Shown: positions 55,209 through 64,000 of the stretch, in pieces
Layout of the letters: each line of letters begins with the position of its first letter
Position numbering within the stretch: position 1 is the stretch's first letter
Source of the DNA: Tianweitania sp. UT-5YL-CI-8
GTDB lineage: Bacteria > Pseudomonadota > Alphaproteobacteria > Rhizobiales > Rhizobiaceae
Direction: 5' to 3'
NCBI RefSeq assembly: GCF_030010215.1
Contig: NZ_JASCRR010000007.1
Coordinates: forward strand, 62,001 to 126,000
DNA: 64,000 nt
Notes under the pieces: generated by a model
Told to the model about the DNA's origin: nothing
The model's database searches: none
What the model saw: only the letters and a program-made list of their open reading frames with translations
Position numbers and translations under genes: made by a program

Positions 55209-56278
55209 TGCGCCACCCAGCGGGAGAAGAGAGAGGTCGACAGCGCCCGGCCCGCCGACTTTTCGCGGATGACCAGTTCGCCCGACTCGATGGTTCCGCC
55301 CATGCCAGCGAAGCTGTCGCGCATCAAGGCGTGAATGGCGAAGAACGAGGCACGGATCGAGTAAGCGGTCAGCACCACCGCCAGCGGCTTGGGCGTCAGG
55401 ATCGAACGGCAGATGTCGGTCAAAGCGGGCAGATGCTCGAACAGTTGCCAGACCTCCCCCTTGGGACCGCGGCCATAGGCGGGCGGATCGAACAGGATGA
55501 TGTCGTAATGGCTGCTACGGCGTTCCTCGCGCTCGGCGAACTTCATGGCATCCTCGCAGATCCAGCGGATCGGCTTGCCAGCGAGACCAGCCAGTTCTTG
55601 GTTTTCGCGCGCCCAGCCGATCGCCTTCTTGGAAGCGTCGACATGGGTGACCTCGGCGCCGGCACGTGCCGCGACCAGCGAGGCAAGGCCGGTATAGCCG
55701 AAGAGGTTGAGCACCTTGACCGGGCGTTTGGCTTCCACGATGAGGCGCGCCATGTGGTCCCAATGGGTCGCCTGCTCGGGAAACACGCCGACATGGCGAA
55801 ACGAGGTGAACCGGCCCCAATAGTCGATGCCGTCATGCTTCATCGGCCAGGTCTCGCCCAAGGGCGCGCTTGGAAAGCGCCAGCGGCCGAGACCTTCCTC
55901 GTCGGTATCGCCGGTGAAAACAGCATCGGCATTCTGCCAATCCCTGACCGGCAAGGCCGGACGCCAGATCGCCTGCCCTTCCGGACGGACGATGCGATAG
56001 GGACCGTATTGTTCGAGCTTCTGGCCGTCGCCGCTGTCGAGCAGCGCGTAGTCGGCCGTTGGAGGGACTTCGAGGATCACCGGCAAGCGCTCCGCCGGCA
56101 GATCGCCCTCCCGGCGCACCAGCTTGCGCGGCGGCGAAGGGGGCTCGCGCGTCTCGGCTTGGCGGGCAGGCTCCGGCCGCTGCGGCTTGGCATCGCGCGG
56201 CGGACGCGATGAGGCGGCGGCTGCGCGATACGGCGCCTGGCCTTTCCTGTCCGGTTTTTTGTCGCGTGGATGCTTCAA
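55205..56278 (-). CDS. Class I SAM-dependent RNA methyltransferase, RlmI/RlmK-like
   Basis: A 357-residue methyltransferase. The catalytic domain (about 150-355) has motif I VLNLFGYTGLASLVAARAGA, VDASKKAIGWARENQ and motif IV ILFDPPAYGRG. The N-terminal approx. 70 residues are basic and disordered-looking (KHPRDKKPDRKGQ, then Pro/Arg-rich). Its likely role is base methylation of rRNA. Start assignment is unsure: I favour a TTG at 56278 with GGAG nine bases upstream, while the frame is open to 56380. First gene of the operon with the SpoU methyltransferase and lspA. Confidence 0.78.
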   Translation of the reverse strand: MKHPRDKKPDRKGQAPYRAAAASSRPPRDAKPQRPEPARQAETREPPSPPRKLVRREGDLPAERLPVILEVPPTADYALLDSGDGQKLEQYGPYRIVRPEGQAIWRPALPVRDWQNADAVFTGDTDEEGLGRWRFPSAPLGETWPMKHDGIDYWGRFTSFRHVGVFPEQATHWDHMARLIVEAKRPVKVLNLFGYTGLASLVAARAGAEVTHVDASKKAIGWARENQELAGLAGKPIRWICEDAMKFAEREERRSSHYDIILFDPPAYGRGPKGEVWQLFEHLPALTDICRSILTPKPLAVVLTAYSIRASFFAIHALMRDSFAGMGGTIESGELVIREKSAGRALSTSLFSRWVAQ

Positions 56279-56422
56279 GAAACTCTGCTCCGTCTCGTCG
56301 CCGCTTTTGACACAGGCTCTTGCCCATCGCAACCGGAGCGCGGTTGAGGCAACTTCGATGCGCGGCTTGCATGGAGGCACGATCGGGTCGAAAAGCAGGC
56401 AAACCGGAATCCATCGCGCTCC

Positions 56423-57109
56423 ATGTCCCGCTCAGCCCGCCTGTTCGATCTCCTGCAGATTTTGCGACGCCATCGCCGCCCGGTCAGCGGACATGTCCTG
56501 GCTGAGGAACTCGGCGTCAGCATCCGGACGCTGTATCGCGACATTGCCACCTTGCAAGCGCAAGGCGCACCCATCGACGGCGAAGCGGGCCTTGGTTACG
56601 TGCTGCGGCCCGGCTTCACGCTTCCGCCGCTGATGTTTTCCGAGGACGAGATCGACGCTATATTGCTCGGCCTACGCTTTGTGTCGAAGCGCGGCGACGA
56701 CGAGATGCTGGACGCGGCCGAAAACGCGCTGGCGAAGATCGAGGCCGTGCTGCCCGAAGGCATGGCGGATATCGTGCAAGGGTCGAGCCTGCTCGCAGGA
56801 CCCGGCGGCTCCGGCGCGCGCGATATGCTGACCTTGATCCGAGGCGTCATCCGCTCCGAGGAAAAGCTGCGCATCGCCTATACCGATGCCAAGGGCAAGG
56901 TCAGCGATCGAACGGTATGGCCGGTGGCGATTGCCTTTTTCAACGACACGGAAATCCTGGCGGCATGGTGCGAGACGCGGCGCGATTTTCGGCATTTCCG
57001 TTTCGACCGCGTGTCATCGGCGACACCGACGGGCGAAAGACTGCCGCGCCGCCGCCGCATCCTCCTGGCGGAATGGCGGCTCGCCCAGGATCTAGACGAG
57101 ATGATGTGA
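56423..57109 (+). CDS. YafY-type HTH/WYL transcriptional regulator
   Basis: A 228-residue regulator. The N-terminal helix-turn-helix is HRRPVSGHVLAEELGVSIRTLYRDI (shown here in part), and a WYL-type ligand domain extends from about residue 135 (VIRSEEKLRIAYTDAKG, RTVWPVAIAFF). WYL proteins often sense nucleic acid or small ligands. It probably controls the VOC protein immediately downstream on the same strand, 66 bases away. Divergent from the rlmI-like gene. Confidence 0.85.
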   Translation: MSRSARLFDLLQILRRHRRPVSGHVLAEELGVSIRTLYRDIATLQAQGAPIDGEAGLGYVLRPGFTLPPLMFSEDEIDAILLGLRFVSKRGDDEMLDAAENALAKIEAVLPEGMADIVQGSSLLAGPGGSGARDMLTLIRGVIRSEEKLRIAYTDAKGKVSDRTVWPVAIAFFNDTEILAAWCETRRDFRHFRFDRVSSATPTGERLPRRRRILLAEWRLAQDLDEMM

Positions 57110-57175
57110 CCGCTGCTGCCAGAATCTGACAGTGGCCGGCTTTAAGCTGCCTGCAGTCGAACACAGGAGCAGACC

Positions 57176-57553
57176 ATGCCGACCCCAAACTTCATCATCC
57201 TCTATGTCGACGACCCGCAGAAAAGCGCTGCCTTCTACCAGGAGATCGTCGGCCGCGAGCCCGTCGAATCCTCGCCCGGCTTCGCGATGTTCGTGCTCGA
57301 CAACGGCTTCAAGCTCGGCCTTTGGCTGCGTCCCGAGGTTGAACCCAAGGCAACTGACACCGGCAGCAATGCCGAACTGGTCTTCGCCCTGGAAAACAAC
57401 GAAGCGGTCGACAAAGCCCATGCCGACTGGGCCGGAAAAGGCCGAACCATTGTCCAGACGCCGACCGACATGGATTTCGGCTATACCTTCACCGCGCTCG
57501 ACCCAGACGGACACCGCCTGCGCGTTTATTGCGTCGCCGAGAATCCGGTTTGA
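57176..57553 (+). CDS. VOC family protein (glyoxalase/bleomycin-resistance fold)
   Basis: A 125-residue member of the vicinal oxygen chelate superfamily, made of two beta-alpha-beta-beta-beta modules: [20 protein letters not shown] at the start and [19 protein letters not shown] at the end. Relatives bind metal-dependent substrates or toxins. The substrate is unknown. It follows GGAGCAGACC and is paired with the YafY-type regulator, an arrangement frequent in rhizobia. Confidence 0.85.
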   Translation: MPTPNFIILYVDDPQKSAAFYQEIVGREPVESSPGFAMFVLDNGFKLGLWLRPEVEPKATDTGSNAELVFALENNEAVDKAHADWAGKGRTIVQTPTDMDFGYTFTALDPDGHRLRVYCVAENPV

Positions 57554-57558
57554 CAGGG

Positions 57559-58005
57559 ATGTCCAGTCACTGGCTCGCGGTCGCCTCAGCCGATCATGTA
57601 CGGATCGGCCGCGAGGCGGGGTTCATGCAGGTTAACCACGGCAAGCGCGGACCGCTGGCCAGGATCAAGCCGGGCGACGGCGTGGTGTATTATTCGCCTT
57701 CGACGGTCTATCGCCAGAAGGACGGCCTGTCGGCGCTGACGGCGATAGGCTACGTCCGCCCCGGCGAGCCCTATCAGGGCGTCATGGCCAGCGGCTTCAC
57801 GCCGTTCCGCCGCGACGTCGCGTGGATCGAGGCCGAGGAGGCATCGATTCGCCCGCTGCTCGACCGGCTCGACCTGACGGCCGGTAATCCCAACTGGGGT
57901 TATCAGCTGCGTTTCGGCCTCATCCCACTGTCCGATCATGATTTCACGCTCATCGCCGAAGCGATGGGCGCGAAACTTCAGGAGGTAGCGGCCAGCACCT
58001 TGTAG
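57559..58005 (+). CDS. EVE domain protein (UPF0310)
   Basis: A 148-residue EVE-domain protein related to the PUA-like modified-base readers. It has [21 protein letters not shown] at the start and the domain core [18 protein letters not shown] and YTH-like domains bind modified nucleic acid bases. The ATG at 57559 follows ACAGGG. Its last 28 bases overlap the end of the convergent ornithine cyclodeaminase gene on the opposite strand. Confidence 0.85.
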   Translation: MSSHWLAVASADHVRIGREAGFMQVNHGKRGPLARIKPGDGVVYYSPSTVYRQKDGLSALTAIGYVRPGEPYQGVMASGFTPFRRDVAWIEAEEASIRPLLDRLDLTAGNPNWGYQLRFGLIPLSDHDFTLIAEAMGAKLQEVAASTL

Positions 58006-58949
58006 ACCGCAATGCCCGCTGCCAGATCCTCGAGTGCCGCACCGACGGACTTGAACAGGGTGACTTCCGCGTCGCTTTCGCGCCCCTGTTTCTGCCCGCG
58101 CGTCAGTTCGTGCAGATCGGCCAGTACATCGCCCTTTTGAATGATTCCGGCTTCGATGGGCTGGACGATGTCGCCGGCTTCCTTGGTGGCGCCGGCATGG
58201 GTGTCGACGAAGATGCGGGCGCGGGCGATCGTGGCGTCGTCCGCCTCGCGCAGAAGCGGCGTGAAACCGCCGACGAGATCGACATGCGCGCCCGGTTTGA
58301 GCAGGTCGCCGCGCACCAGGGGCGTATCTGAAATCGTCGCTGCCGAGACGATGTCGGCCCAACCGAGAGCGCTGTCGAGGTCTTGCGTCGCCTCGGCGGA
58401 GAAACCTTCGGCGCGCAGTTCCCCGGCCAGTTTCTCCGCATTGGCATGGGTACGGTTCCAGATTCGGACCTGCTGGATCGGCCGCACCGCAGCATGCGCC
58501 CGTATGAGGAAGGACGCCTGGGCACCGGCGCCGATCATCAAAAGCTTCGAGGCGTCCTTGCGGGCAAGGTAGCGGGCGGCGAGCGCCGAGGCGCAGGCCG
58601 TTCGCCATTGCGTCAGGCGGGGGCCGTCGATCAGCGCCAGCGGCTCGCCGGTGATGCCGTTCAACAGCAGATAGACGCCGACCACGGCCGGCTTGCCGAT
58701 GGCGTTGTTGTCGGGCGAGACGGTGACGATCTTGACCCCGATGAAGCCTTCGGCCGACGCGGTCTGCGCCTTGAAATCGGTCCAGGCCGGCATCAGCAGC
58801 AGCGTCGACTCGGCGCCTTGCGCCCGCTCGACGCCGTGATGGTGGCGAACCGGCTGTACGGCACCCTCGCGAAAGGCTGTTTCCAGCGCATCGACCAGAC
58901 CAGGGAAGCTCAGCGCGCCGTCCACCTGTGCCGCGGATAGGGTCAGCAT
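57978..58949 (-). CDS. Ornithine cyclodeaminase/mu-crystallin family protein
   Basis: A 323-residue NAD(P)-dependent enzyme. The Rossmann motif is [16 protein letters not shown], and the substrate side has [12 protein letters not shown] and [15 protein letters not shown]. The family includes ornithine cyclodeaminase, alanine dehydrogenase and ketimine reductase, which cannot be told apart by eye. It lies downstream of sppA-ihfB-lapA on the same strand, where many Rhizobiales have trp genes instead. Confidence 0.85.
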   Translation of the reverse strand: MLTLSAAQVDGALSFPGLVDALETAFREGAVQPVRHHHGVERAQGAESTLLLMPAWTDFKAQTASAEGFIGVKIVTVSPDNNAIGKPAVVGVYLLLNGITGEPLALIDGPRLTQWRTACASALAARYLARKDASKLLMIGAGAQASFLIRAHAAVRPIQQVRIWNRTHANAEKLAGELRAEGFSAEATQDLDSALGWADIVSAATISDTPLVRGDLLKPGAHVDLVGGFTPLLREADDATIARARIFVDTHAGATKEAGDIVQPIEAGIIQKGDVLADLHELTRGQKQGRESDAEVTLFKSVGAALEDLAAGIAVYKVLAATS

Positions 58950-58976
58950 GGTCGCCTCGCTTCTGTTTCTTAGGGA

Positions 58977-59306
58977 TCAGAGCCGGCTGATCGCGGTGCC
59001 CGGCTGTTGGGTGGGGGGCTGGGTCGTGACAGCCTGGCGCAACCCTTCAGCTTCGATGCCGCGCTGACGGGCCAGCTTGCGATAGCGCCCTTGCCGCAAC
59101 CAGGTTGCGACACTGCCGACGATCATGCCAAGCCCGACCGCCAGAAACAGCAGCACGAACAGCGGAAGCGTCAGGGTCAGCGCCGGGTTGCCGGGGTTGA
59201 ACGGATCCAGCGTGAAAGCCACGGAGGCGCGGTTTGCCACCGCCAGCGCGATCAGGATAATCGCCAGCGGCAGGAAAACGATGATGAGGGTGAGGCGGTT
59301 CAGCAT
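58977..59306 (-). CDS. LapA-family membrane protein (DUF1049)
   Basis: A 109-residue inner-membrane protein with two hydrophobic helices (about 6-27 and 45-67), separated by a short periplasmic loop, and a basic cytoplasmic tail (RQGRYRKLARQRG). This matches LapA/YciS, which in E. coli works with LapB in lipopolysaccharide assembly control. It sits next to ihfB, as is usual in proteobacteria. Confidence 0.82.
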   Translation of the reverse strand: MLNRLTLIIVFLPLAIILIALAVANRASVAFTLDPFNPGNPALTLTLPLFVLLFLAVGLGMIVGSVATWLRQGRYRKLARQRGIEAEGLRQAVTTQPPTQQPGTAISRL

Positions 59307-59355
59307 TCTACCTTTTCAGCCGCGGCGCGCCGGCAATGCCGGGCGACCGGCGGTC

Positions 59356-59640
59356 CTATTCGTCCACGTTCAGACGTTCGCGCAGTTCCTTGCCGGTCTT
59401 GAAGAAGGGGACCCACTTCTCCTCGACCTCGACCGATTCCCCCGTGCGAGGGTTGCGGCCGGTGCGGGCGGGGCGATTCTTCACCGAAAACGCGCCGAAG
59501 CCGCGCAACTCGACCCGATTGCCGTCGGCGAGCGCATCGGTGATCTCGTCGAACACAGCATTCACGATGTTCTCGACATCGCGCAGGAACAGATGCGGGT
59601 TGCGCGTCGCGATGATTTGCACGAGTTCAGATTTTATCAT
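59356..59640 (-). CDS. ihfB: Integration host factor subunit beta
   Basis: A 94-residue DNA-bending protein of the HU/IHF family. It has [17 protein letters not shown], the core [21 protein letters not shown] and the DNA-intercalating Pro in the RNPRTG arm. It forms the heterodimer with IhfA to shape promoters and origins. It lies between sppA and lapA. Confidence 0.95.
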   Translation of the reverse strand: MIKSELVQIIATRNPHLFLRDVENIVNAVFDEITDALADGNRVELRGFGAFSVKNRPARTGRNPRTGESVEVEEKWVPFFKTGKELRERLNVDE

Positions 59641-59698
59641 GAGCGCAATCCCGCCGATGAGACATTAAGAAGAACATGCGGATGATTTTATTGGATTT

Positions 59699-60658
59699 TC
59701 AGTCGCCGAGCATGGTCTTTTCAGGTTGCCAGACCGACAGCAGGCCGTCAAGGAACAAGCGTTCGCCGCCGAGCTTCTTGATCAGATCCACCGTGCTGTC
59801 CTGAAACCCGAAAAGCTGGGCCGCGGAACTCGGCAAAAAGAAGCTGCCGCTGTCCTTCGGCTTCCACTCGACCACCTCCAGTTCGGCGTCCACGCCTTTG
59901 GTGCCGAGCCACGCCACCGCTTCGTCCTCGCCGCCGAGTTCGTCGATCAGCTTGTTGGCGAGCGCCTGGCGTCCCGAGAAGATCGACCCGTCGGCCAGCA
60001 CCTCGACCTCGGCGCGCGACAGCGCCCGACGTTCGACCACAAGGCCGACGAACCAGTCGTAACTGTCCAGAATCAGTTTGCGCACCATTTCGCGTTCCGG
60101 CTCGGTGGTCGGATTGAAGGGCGAAGGCTCGGCCTTTAGCGGCGACGACTTGATCTCTTCCAGCGTAATCCCAAGCTTTTCCATCAGGCCGGTGAAGTTG
60201 GGGAACTGCACCAGCACGCCGATGGAGCCGACGATGGAGGACTGCCGCGCAACGATATGGTCGGAAGCACTGGCGATCATGTAGCCCGCTGACGCAGCGA
60301 GCGTGCCGACCTGCGCAACCACAGGCTTTTCGGCAGCGAGCTTTCGCACGGCTTCGAAGATCGCTTCACCGCCGGCGGTGGTTCCACCCGGCGAATCGAT
60401 GGACAGGATGACGCCTTTGACTGCGGCGGATTCGCGCATGTCCTCCAGGCGGGCCAAGAGATCCTCGTCCTCGGTGATCGTACCCTCGATCTTCACCTTG
60501 GCAATGTGCGGCGTGGCTTGGCCGAAGCTGCCGCGCGACAGGAAGCCTACGGCAGCGACGATGCCGACACCGGCCACAACCACTGCCGCAGCGCGCCAAA
60601 AGGTGACTTTGCGCCGCAAACGGCGGCGGTCGATCAGGTCGTCGGCGGTTGAGGCCAT
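59699..60658 (-). CDS. sppA: Signal peptide peptidase SppA (short form)
   Basis: A 319-residue membrane serine protease that degrades cleaved signal peptides. One N-terminal helix (about 20-42) anchors it. The catalytic Ser-Lys pair is S123 (LAASAGYMIAS) and K175 (SSPLKAEPSPF), 52 residues apart as in the short bacterial SppA. SIDSPGG marks the ClpP-like core. First gene of sppA-ihfB-lapA, and divergent from lptCAB across a 314-bp gap. Confidence 0.93.
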   Translation of the reverse strand: MASTADDLIDRRRLRRKVTFWRAAAVVVAGVGIVAAVGFLSRGSFGQATPHIAKVKIEGTITEDEDLLARLEDMRESAAVKGVILSIDSPGGTTAGGEAIFEAVRKLAAEKPVVAQVGTLAASAGYMIASASDHIVARQSSIVGSIGVLVQFPNFTGLMEKLGITLEEIKSSPLKAEPSPFNPTTEPEREMVRKLILDSYDWFVGLVVERRALSRAEVEVLADGSIFSGRQALANKLIDELGGEDEAVAWLGTKGVDAELEVVEWKPKDSGSFFLPSSAAQLFGFQDSTVDLIKKLGGERLFLDGLLSVWQPEKTMLGD

Positions 60659-60972
60659 AGCTGCGCCTTCTCCTTCGCGCGTTTTTCGAATGGGGGTTTT
60701 AGAACAAGTCGCAGCGCAGGGCCACTGCTTTCGGCGCCTCTAGGAGGGTCCGACGCCACAGCAAAAACCTTAGCTTCATCGAAAAGTAACCCTATGCGAC
60801 CAAGGTTGATGCTTGATCTCAGCGGAAAAGATTCTTTAATGTTTGTTGACCCAGGGCCAAATTGCGTTCTCGGTCGCTCTAGCCTTATTTTTGCGACTTT
60901 CACCCTTCTTAGATCGATTTGATTGCGTGGGGATCATGACTTCCCCTTCACACGAGGACAGGAAAGGCATCG
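60659..60972. promoter_or_regulatory. Divergent intergenic region between sppA and lptC
   Basis: No gene is seen in these 314 bases. TTGATC (60813-60818), 16 bases, then TTTAAT (60835-60840) forms a plausible sigma70 promoter for lptCAB with a leader of about 125 bases. AGGACAGGAAAGG just before 60973 serves as the ribosome site. There is no obvious hairpin. Confidence 0.3.
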
Positions 60973-61680
60973 ATGACGGGTCGCCCCATCGAAGTGGCAG
61001 GAGGTGCCGTGGCTAGCAGCGGGACCGGCATCGCGCCCGCATCGTCGCGGGAAGCGGCGTTCGACAAGGCCCGCCGCCATTCGAATCTGGTGCGTATCCT
61101 CAAATTCGCGCTGCCGGTGGCGGCGATTGCGATCGCGGTGGCTTTTCTGGGCAAGTCCTACATGGCAGCTCCCTCGGCCATCGAGATCAAATCCGACGAC
61201 ACCGCCTTTTCCGATGGTAAGCTGGTGATGGCCAATCCCAAGCTGGACGGCTACACCAAGGACAACCAGCCCTATTCGATGACCGCGCGGCGCGCGGTGC
61301 AGGATGCGTCCAACCAGGGCGTGGTCGAGCTCGAAGGCATCGACGCCTCGCTGCCGCTCGACAAGGACAACATGGCCAAGGTCGAAGCTCAGCGCGGCGT
61401 GTTCGACCGCGACAAGAACACGCTCAACCTTTCGCAGGCCATCACGCTCACCACCACCGACGGCATCGTGGCGTTGTTCCAGTCCGCCTTTCTCAATATG
61501 GCCGAGGGTGAAATGACGACATCGGAACCGGTGCAGATCAAGCTCGACGGATCGACGATCAATTCCGACTCGATGAATGTGTTGCAGAACGGTAAGGTTT
61601 TTGTGTTTGAGAATAAGGTGCGGGTGACAATCGAACCGCAGCGCTATCAGACCATGCGGCAGGATAACGGGGACCTTTAA
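60973..61680 (+). CDS. lptC: LPS export protein LptC
   Basis: A 235-residue bitopic protein that links the LptBFG transporter to the periplasmic LptA bridge. A cytoplasmic N-terminus (about 1-40) precedes one membrane helix (about 43-62, ILKFALPVAAIAIAVAF) and a beta-jellyroll domain (DGYTKDNQPYSMTARRA, IALFQSAF-like strands). The alphaproteobacterial form is longer than enterobacterial LptC, as here. It overlaps lptA by one base (TAATG). Confidence 0.9.
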   Translation: MTGRPIEVAGGAVASSGTGIAPASSREAAFDKARRHSNLVRILKFALPVAAIAIAVAFLGKSYMAAPSAIEIKSDDTAFSDGKLVMANPKLDGYTKDNQPYSMTARRAVQDASNQGVVELEGIDASLPLDKDNMAKVEAQRGVFDRDKNTLNLSQAITLTTTDGIVALFQSAFLNMAEGEMTTSEPVQIKLDGSTINSDSMNVLQNGKVFVFENKVRVTIEPQRYQTMRQDNGDL

Positions 61681-62249
61681 TGCGGCCAATCAGGCTAATG
61701 CTCATCTCGGCGGTGCTTTCGGGCGCCGCGCTCTCGGGGTTCGCGCCGGCTTTCGCCCAGACTGATGGCGCAAGCCGCATGTCCGGGCTGAAACTCTCGG
61801 GAAATCTGCCGATCCAGATCGAAAGCGACAAGCTCGAGGTCCGGCAGAACGACAACATCGCCATTTTCACCGGAAACGTGAACGTGGTTCAGGGCAAGAC
61901 GGCGATGAAGGCCGGCAAGATGACGGTCCACTACGCCAATGACGGCGGTTCGGCCGCCACCGGCTCTTCCAACATCGAGCGCATCGAAATCGACGACAAG
62001 GTGTTCGTGAAGTCGGAAACCCAGACGGCGACCGGCGACCGCGGTACCTTCGACATGAAGAGCGAAGTGCTCGTCCTGTCCGGCAACGAAGTCGTGCTGT
62101 CCGAAGGCCCCAACGTGCTCGTCGGCTGCAAGCTGACGGTCCAGATGGGCACCGGGCTTGCCGAAGTCGAAGGCTGCAAGAAGGACAACCAGCCCGGCCC
62201 CGGCCGTGTGATGATGTCGCTCACGCCGGGCTCGCAGAACAGCAACTGA
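61680..62249 (+). CDS. lptA: LPS transport protein LptA (OstA-like)
   Basis: A 189-residue periplasmic protein with a signal peptide (about 1-24) and an OstA/LptA jellyroll ([36 protein letters not shown]). It forms the bridge that carries LPS from LptC to LptD. It overlaps lptC and lptB by one base each, so the three genes are translationally coupled. The C-terminal half has [17 protein letters not shown], with two cysteines that could form a disulfide. Confidence 0.92.
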   Translation: MRPIRLMLISAVLSGAALSGFAPAFAQTDGASRMSGLKLSGNLPIQIESDKLEVRQNDNIAIFTGNVNVVQGKTAMKAGKMTVHYANDGGSAATGSSNIERIEIDDKVFVKSETQTATGDRGTFDMKSEVLVLSGNEVVLSEGPNVLVGCKLTVQMGTGLAEVEGCKKDNQPGPGRVMMSLTPGSQNSN

Positions 62250-63058
62250 TGAAGGAAGCGACGAAAACGCGCCTCGGCCGCTCGCGCGACACGTTGGCTG
62301 CACCCGCCGTCATCCAAGTCGACACGTCCAAGTTCAAGGGGACGTTGATTGCCAAGGGGCTGACCAAAAGCTATCGCGGTCGCCAGGTCGTCAGCGGCGT
62401 GACGCTGGGCGTCCGCGCCGGCGAAGCCGTAGGCCTGCTGGGGCCGAACGGCGCCGGCAAGACGACCTGTTTCTACATGGTGACCGGCCTCGTGCCTGTC
62501 GACCAGGGCACCATCGAGATCGATGGCTTCGACGTCACCGGCATGCCGATGTATCGCCGCGCGCGGCTCGGCATCGGCTATCTGCCGCAAGAGGCCTCGA
62601 TCTTTCGCGGCCTGACGGTCGAGCAGAACATCCGCGCCATCCTCGAGGTCGTCGAGAAGAGCCGCAAGGAACGCGACAAATCGCTTGATGGGCTTCTCGA
62701 GGAGTTCCACATCAGCCATCTCCGCAAATCGCCGTCCATCTCCCTGTCGGGCGGTGAGCGGCGCAGGTTGGAAATCGCACGCGCGCTGGCCAGCAAGCCA
62801 AACTACATGCTGTTGGACGAGCCTTTTGCCGGCATCGACCCGATCGCGGTGGCCGACATCCAGCAACTGGTTCGGCATCTCACGCAACGCGGCATCGGCG
62901 TGTTGATCACCGACCACAATGTGCGCGAAACGCTCGGCCTCATCGACCGGGCCTACATCATCCATGCCGGCCAGGTGCTGACGCATGGCAAGGCGGAAGA
63001 GGTCGTCGCCAATCCCGACGTTCGACGGCTGTATCTCGGCGAGAGCTTTACGCTGTAA
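62249..63058 (+). CDS. lptB: LPS export ATPase LptB
   Basis: A 269-residue ABC ATPase that powers LPS extraction with LptFG. Walker A is [13 protein letters not shown], the Q-loop [15 protein letters not shown], the signature [15 protein letters not shown] and Walker [16 protein letters not shown], with the switch His in [10 protein letters not shown]. An N-terminal extension of about 30 residues precedes the ATPase core. LptF and LptG are not in the window. The gene is followed by a hairpin terminator. Confidence 0.95.
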   Translation: MKEATKTRLGRSRDTLAAPAVIQVDTSKFKGTLIAKGLTKSYRGRQVVSGVTLGVRAGEAVGLLGPNGAGKTTCFYMVTGLVPVDQGTIEIDGFDVTGMPMYRRARLGIGYLPQEASIFRGLTVEQNIRAILEVVEKSRKERDKSLDGLLEEFHISHLRKSPSISLSGGERRRLEIARALASKPNYMLLDEPFAGIDPIAVADIQQLVRHLTQRGIGVLITDHNVRETLGLIDRAYIIHAGQVLTHGKAEEVVANPDVRRLYLGESFTL

Positions 63059-63071
63059 AATCCGGCTGTTC

Positions 63072-63095
63072 CGGGCAGTTCAGACGAACTGCCCG
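63072..63095. terminator. Bidirectional hairpin between lptB and the cysteine peptidase gene
   Basis: CGGGCAGTTC and GAACTGCCCG form a perfect 10-bp stem around AGAC. It lies between two convergent stops (63058 and 63101), which fits a shared terminator despite the lack of a T-run. Confidence 0.7.
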
Positions 63096-63100
63096 TCGCG

Positions 63101-63724
63101 CTACTTGACCGAGCCGACCAGCATGTTCTGATCTTCGCGGATCGAGACCCAGCGGCCGGTATTCTCGTTCGACTGCCGCTTGAGGAAACGATAGCCGGTC
63201 TCGTCCCACTGCTTGACCGCATCGGTCAGATTGTCGAGCACGAAATCGCCCTTGTCGGTACGCACGGTCAACACCGCATGGCCCTCGCCGTCGGGTTTGC
63301 GCACGACCGTGATCAGAAGGTTGGCGATGGAAATGCCCTGCTGGCTCAACTGGCGGCGCTTTTCGAGGACATAGTCCTCGCAATCACCGACGCCGGCATC
63401 TGGATAGGCCCAGACCTCGTCCTTGCCATAAATGTCGATGTCGTTCATCGGCTTGATCGAGGCGTTGACCGTGGCGTTGACAGCCACGATGTTACGCCAG
63501 AGATCGCCGCTCATCGCGGCGGGCTTGATGCCGCGGCTGCGGATGGAGCACTCGTTGGTATATGTGCTGCAAAAATCGTAGTGACCGATCGGCTGAGATG
63601 TCAGTCCGCCCGTGGTCATCGGCTCGGACGCGAACGCGCTTCCGGAAAACAGCGCCGATGCAGCGATCGCGGAAAGCGACACGGCAAATCTGCGCCTACT
63701 CCACATCCCTGCTGCGGTAGACAT
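63101..63724 (-). CDS. Transglutaminase-like cysteine peptidase (BTLCP)
   Basis: A 207-residue secreted protein of the bacterial transglutaminase-like cysteine proteinase family, common in Rhizobiales. A signal peptide spans about residues 1-32 (FAVSLSAIAASALFSGSAFA). The papain-like triad is recognisable: Cys in VGDCEDYVLEKR, His in GEGHAVLTV and Asp in FVLDN. Relatives act on surface adhesins such as LapA/LapD systems or on the cell envelope. ATG 63724 is used; a TTG at 63760 opens a longer frame but overlaps the CtrA-type box. Confidence 0.88.
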   Translation of the reverse strand: MSTAAGMWSRRRFAVSLSAIAASALFSGSAFASEPMTTGGLTSQPIGHYDFCSTYTNECSIRSRGIKPAAMSGDLWRNIVAVNATVNASIKPMNDIDIYGKDEVWAYPDAGVGDCEDYVLEKRRQLSQQGISIANLLITVVRKPDGEGHAVLTVRTDKGDFVLDNLTDAVKQWDETGYRFLKRQSNENTGRWVSIREDQNMLVGSVK

Positions 63725-63753
63725 GTCCCAGCCAACCCCTTTTATTTCGGTTC

Positions 63754-63768
63754 TTAACAAAACGTTAA
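63754..63768. promoter_or_regulatory. CtrA-type box upstream of the cysteine peptidase gene
   Basis: TTAA-CAAAACG-TTAA fits TTAA-N7-TTAA exactly, and its flanks make it a near-palindrome (CTTAAC-AAAAC-GTTAAG). It is centred about 37 bases before the ATG at 63724, close enough to overlap or abut the promoter. Confidence 0.6.
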
Positions 63769-63886
63769 GGGCGATGCCGGCTACAAGTCAATTACCTCTT
63801 ATTGCACATTCTCGACATGGTTACTTTCCGCGAGGCGCCGCGACTATTCGGCAACAGAATTGACCTGGGGTAATAAACCGCCGCCT

Positions 63887-64000
63887 TCAGCCCACCCCGA
63901 CATAGCGGCGGACAAGCGCGGGATTGTCGCGCAGGCTCGAGGCGGGGACGGTCTCGCGGGCACGGCCGTTCTCGATGAAACAGACGCGGTCTGCGACAGA
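63887..64000 (-). CDS. ABC transporter ATP-binding protein, C-terminal part (LivF-like, partial)
   Basis: The last 37 codons before the TGA at 63887 are visible, the rest lying beyond the right edge. The peptide has ADRVCFIENGRA, the strand that normally follows the switch region in branched-chain amino acid (LivF-type) ATPases, and ends RRYVGVG. No other domain is present, so the family is likely and the substrate is not known. Confidence 0.55.
   Translation of the reverse strand, partial: SVADRVCFIENGRARETVPASSLRDNPALVRRYVGVG

Overview
The window reads as a chromosomal stretch of a high-GC alphaproteobacterium of the order Rhizobiales, most like Mesorhizobium and its relatives in Phyllobacteriaceae. 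The reasons are an aglEFGAK alpha-glucoside operon, a cysteine-free Fur/Mur regulator beside sitABCD, an OlsB-type ornithine-lipid acyltransferase, a cysG-DUF2849-cysI-cysH-DUF934 sulfite operon, a rhizobial host-attachment protein, a transglutaminase-like cysteine peptidase, CtrA-type TTAA-N7-TTAA boxes and a NodFE-like ACP/ketosynthase pair. No rRNA, tRNA, prophage, insertion sequence or CRISPR array was found. The assignment rests on gene content only.

Layout: 1-6.9 kb holds uppP, a ribbon-helix-helix antitoxin with a ParE-like toxin broken by one stop codon, an NDUFA9-like protein, a Tat-exported flavin oxidase, DoxX, an M24 peptidase and purine nucleoside phosphorylase. 7.1-13.7 kb is the agl operon (binding protein, two permeases, alpha-glucosidase, ATPase), with a perfect 55-bp inverted repeat between aglE and aglF. 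13.7-18.1 kb is the Mn/Fe uptake operon sitABCD, divergent from mur across a promoter with a Mur-box-like palindrome. Then come gnd, a three-gene phospholipid cluster (CDP-alcohol phosphotransferase, acyltransferase, CDP-diglyceride synthase) and the sulfite operon (22.1-26.9 kb).

27-41 kb holds a host-attachment protein, a CPA2 antiporter, an SDR enzyme, a class A PBP with a CtrA-type box, a 1053-residue secreted subtilase with P-domain and RTX repeats beside a LuxR-type regulator, several small proteins (one of 33 residues), an RNase D-like exonuclease and an M20 peptidase. The following intergenic region carries a likely small RNA with two hairpins whose loops are anti-Shine-Dalgarno-like. 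41-53 kb holds a MATE transporter, pncB, ureE-ureG without ureF or structural urease genes, the NodF/NodE-like pair, a GST, a P-loop kinase, a D,D-carboxypeptidase, OlsB and a hybrid sensor kinase.

53-64 kb is mostly core: lspA with two RNA methyltransferases in one overlapping operon, a WYL regulator, VOC and EVE proteins, ornithine cyclodeaminase, lapA, ihfB, sppA, the lptCAB operon, a cysteine peptidase with a CtrA-type box, and the end of an ABC ATPase. Envelope functions recur throughout: undecaprenyl recycling, PBPs, LPS transport, ornithine lipid, lipoprotein maturation and alternative phospholipids.
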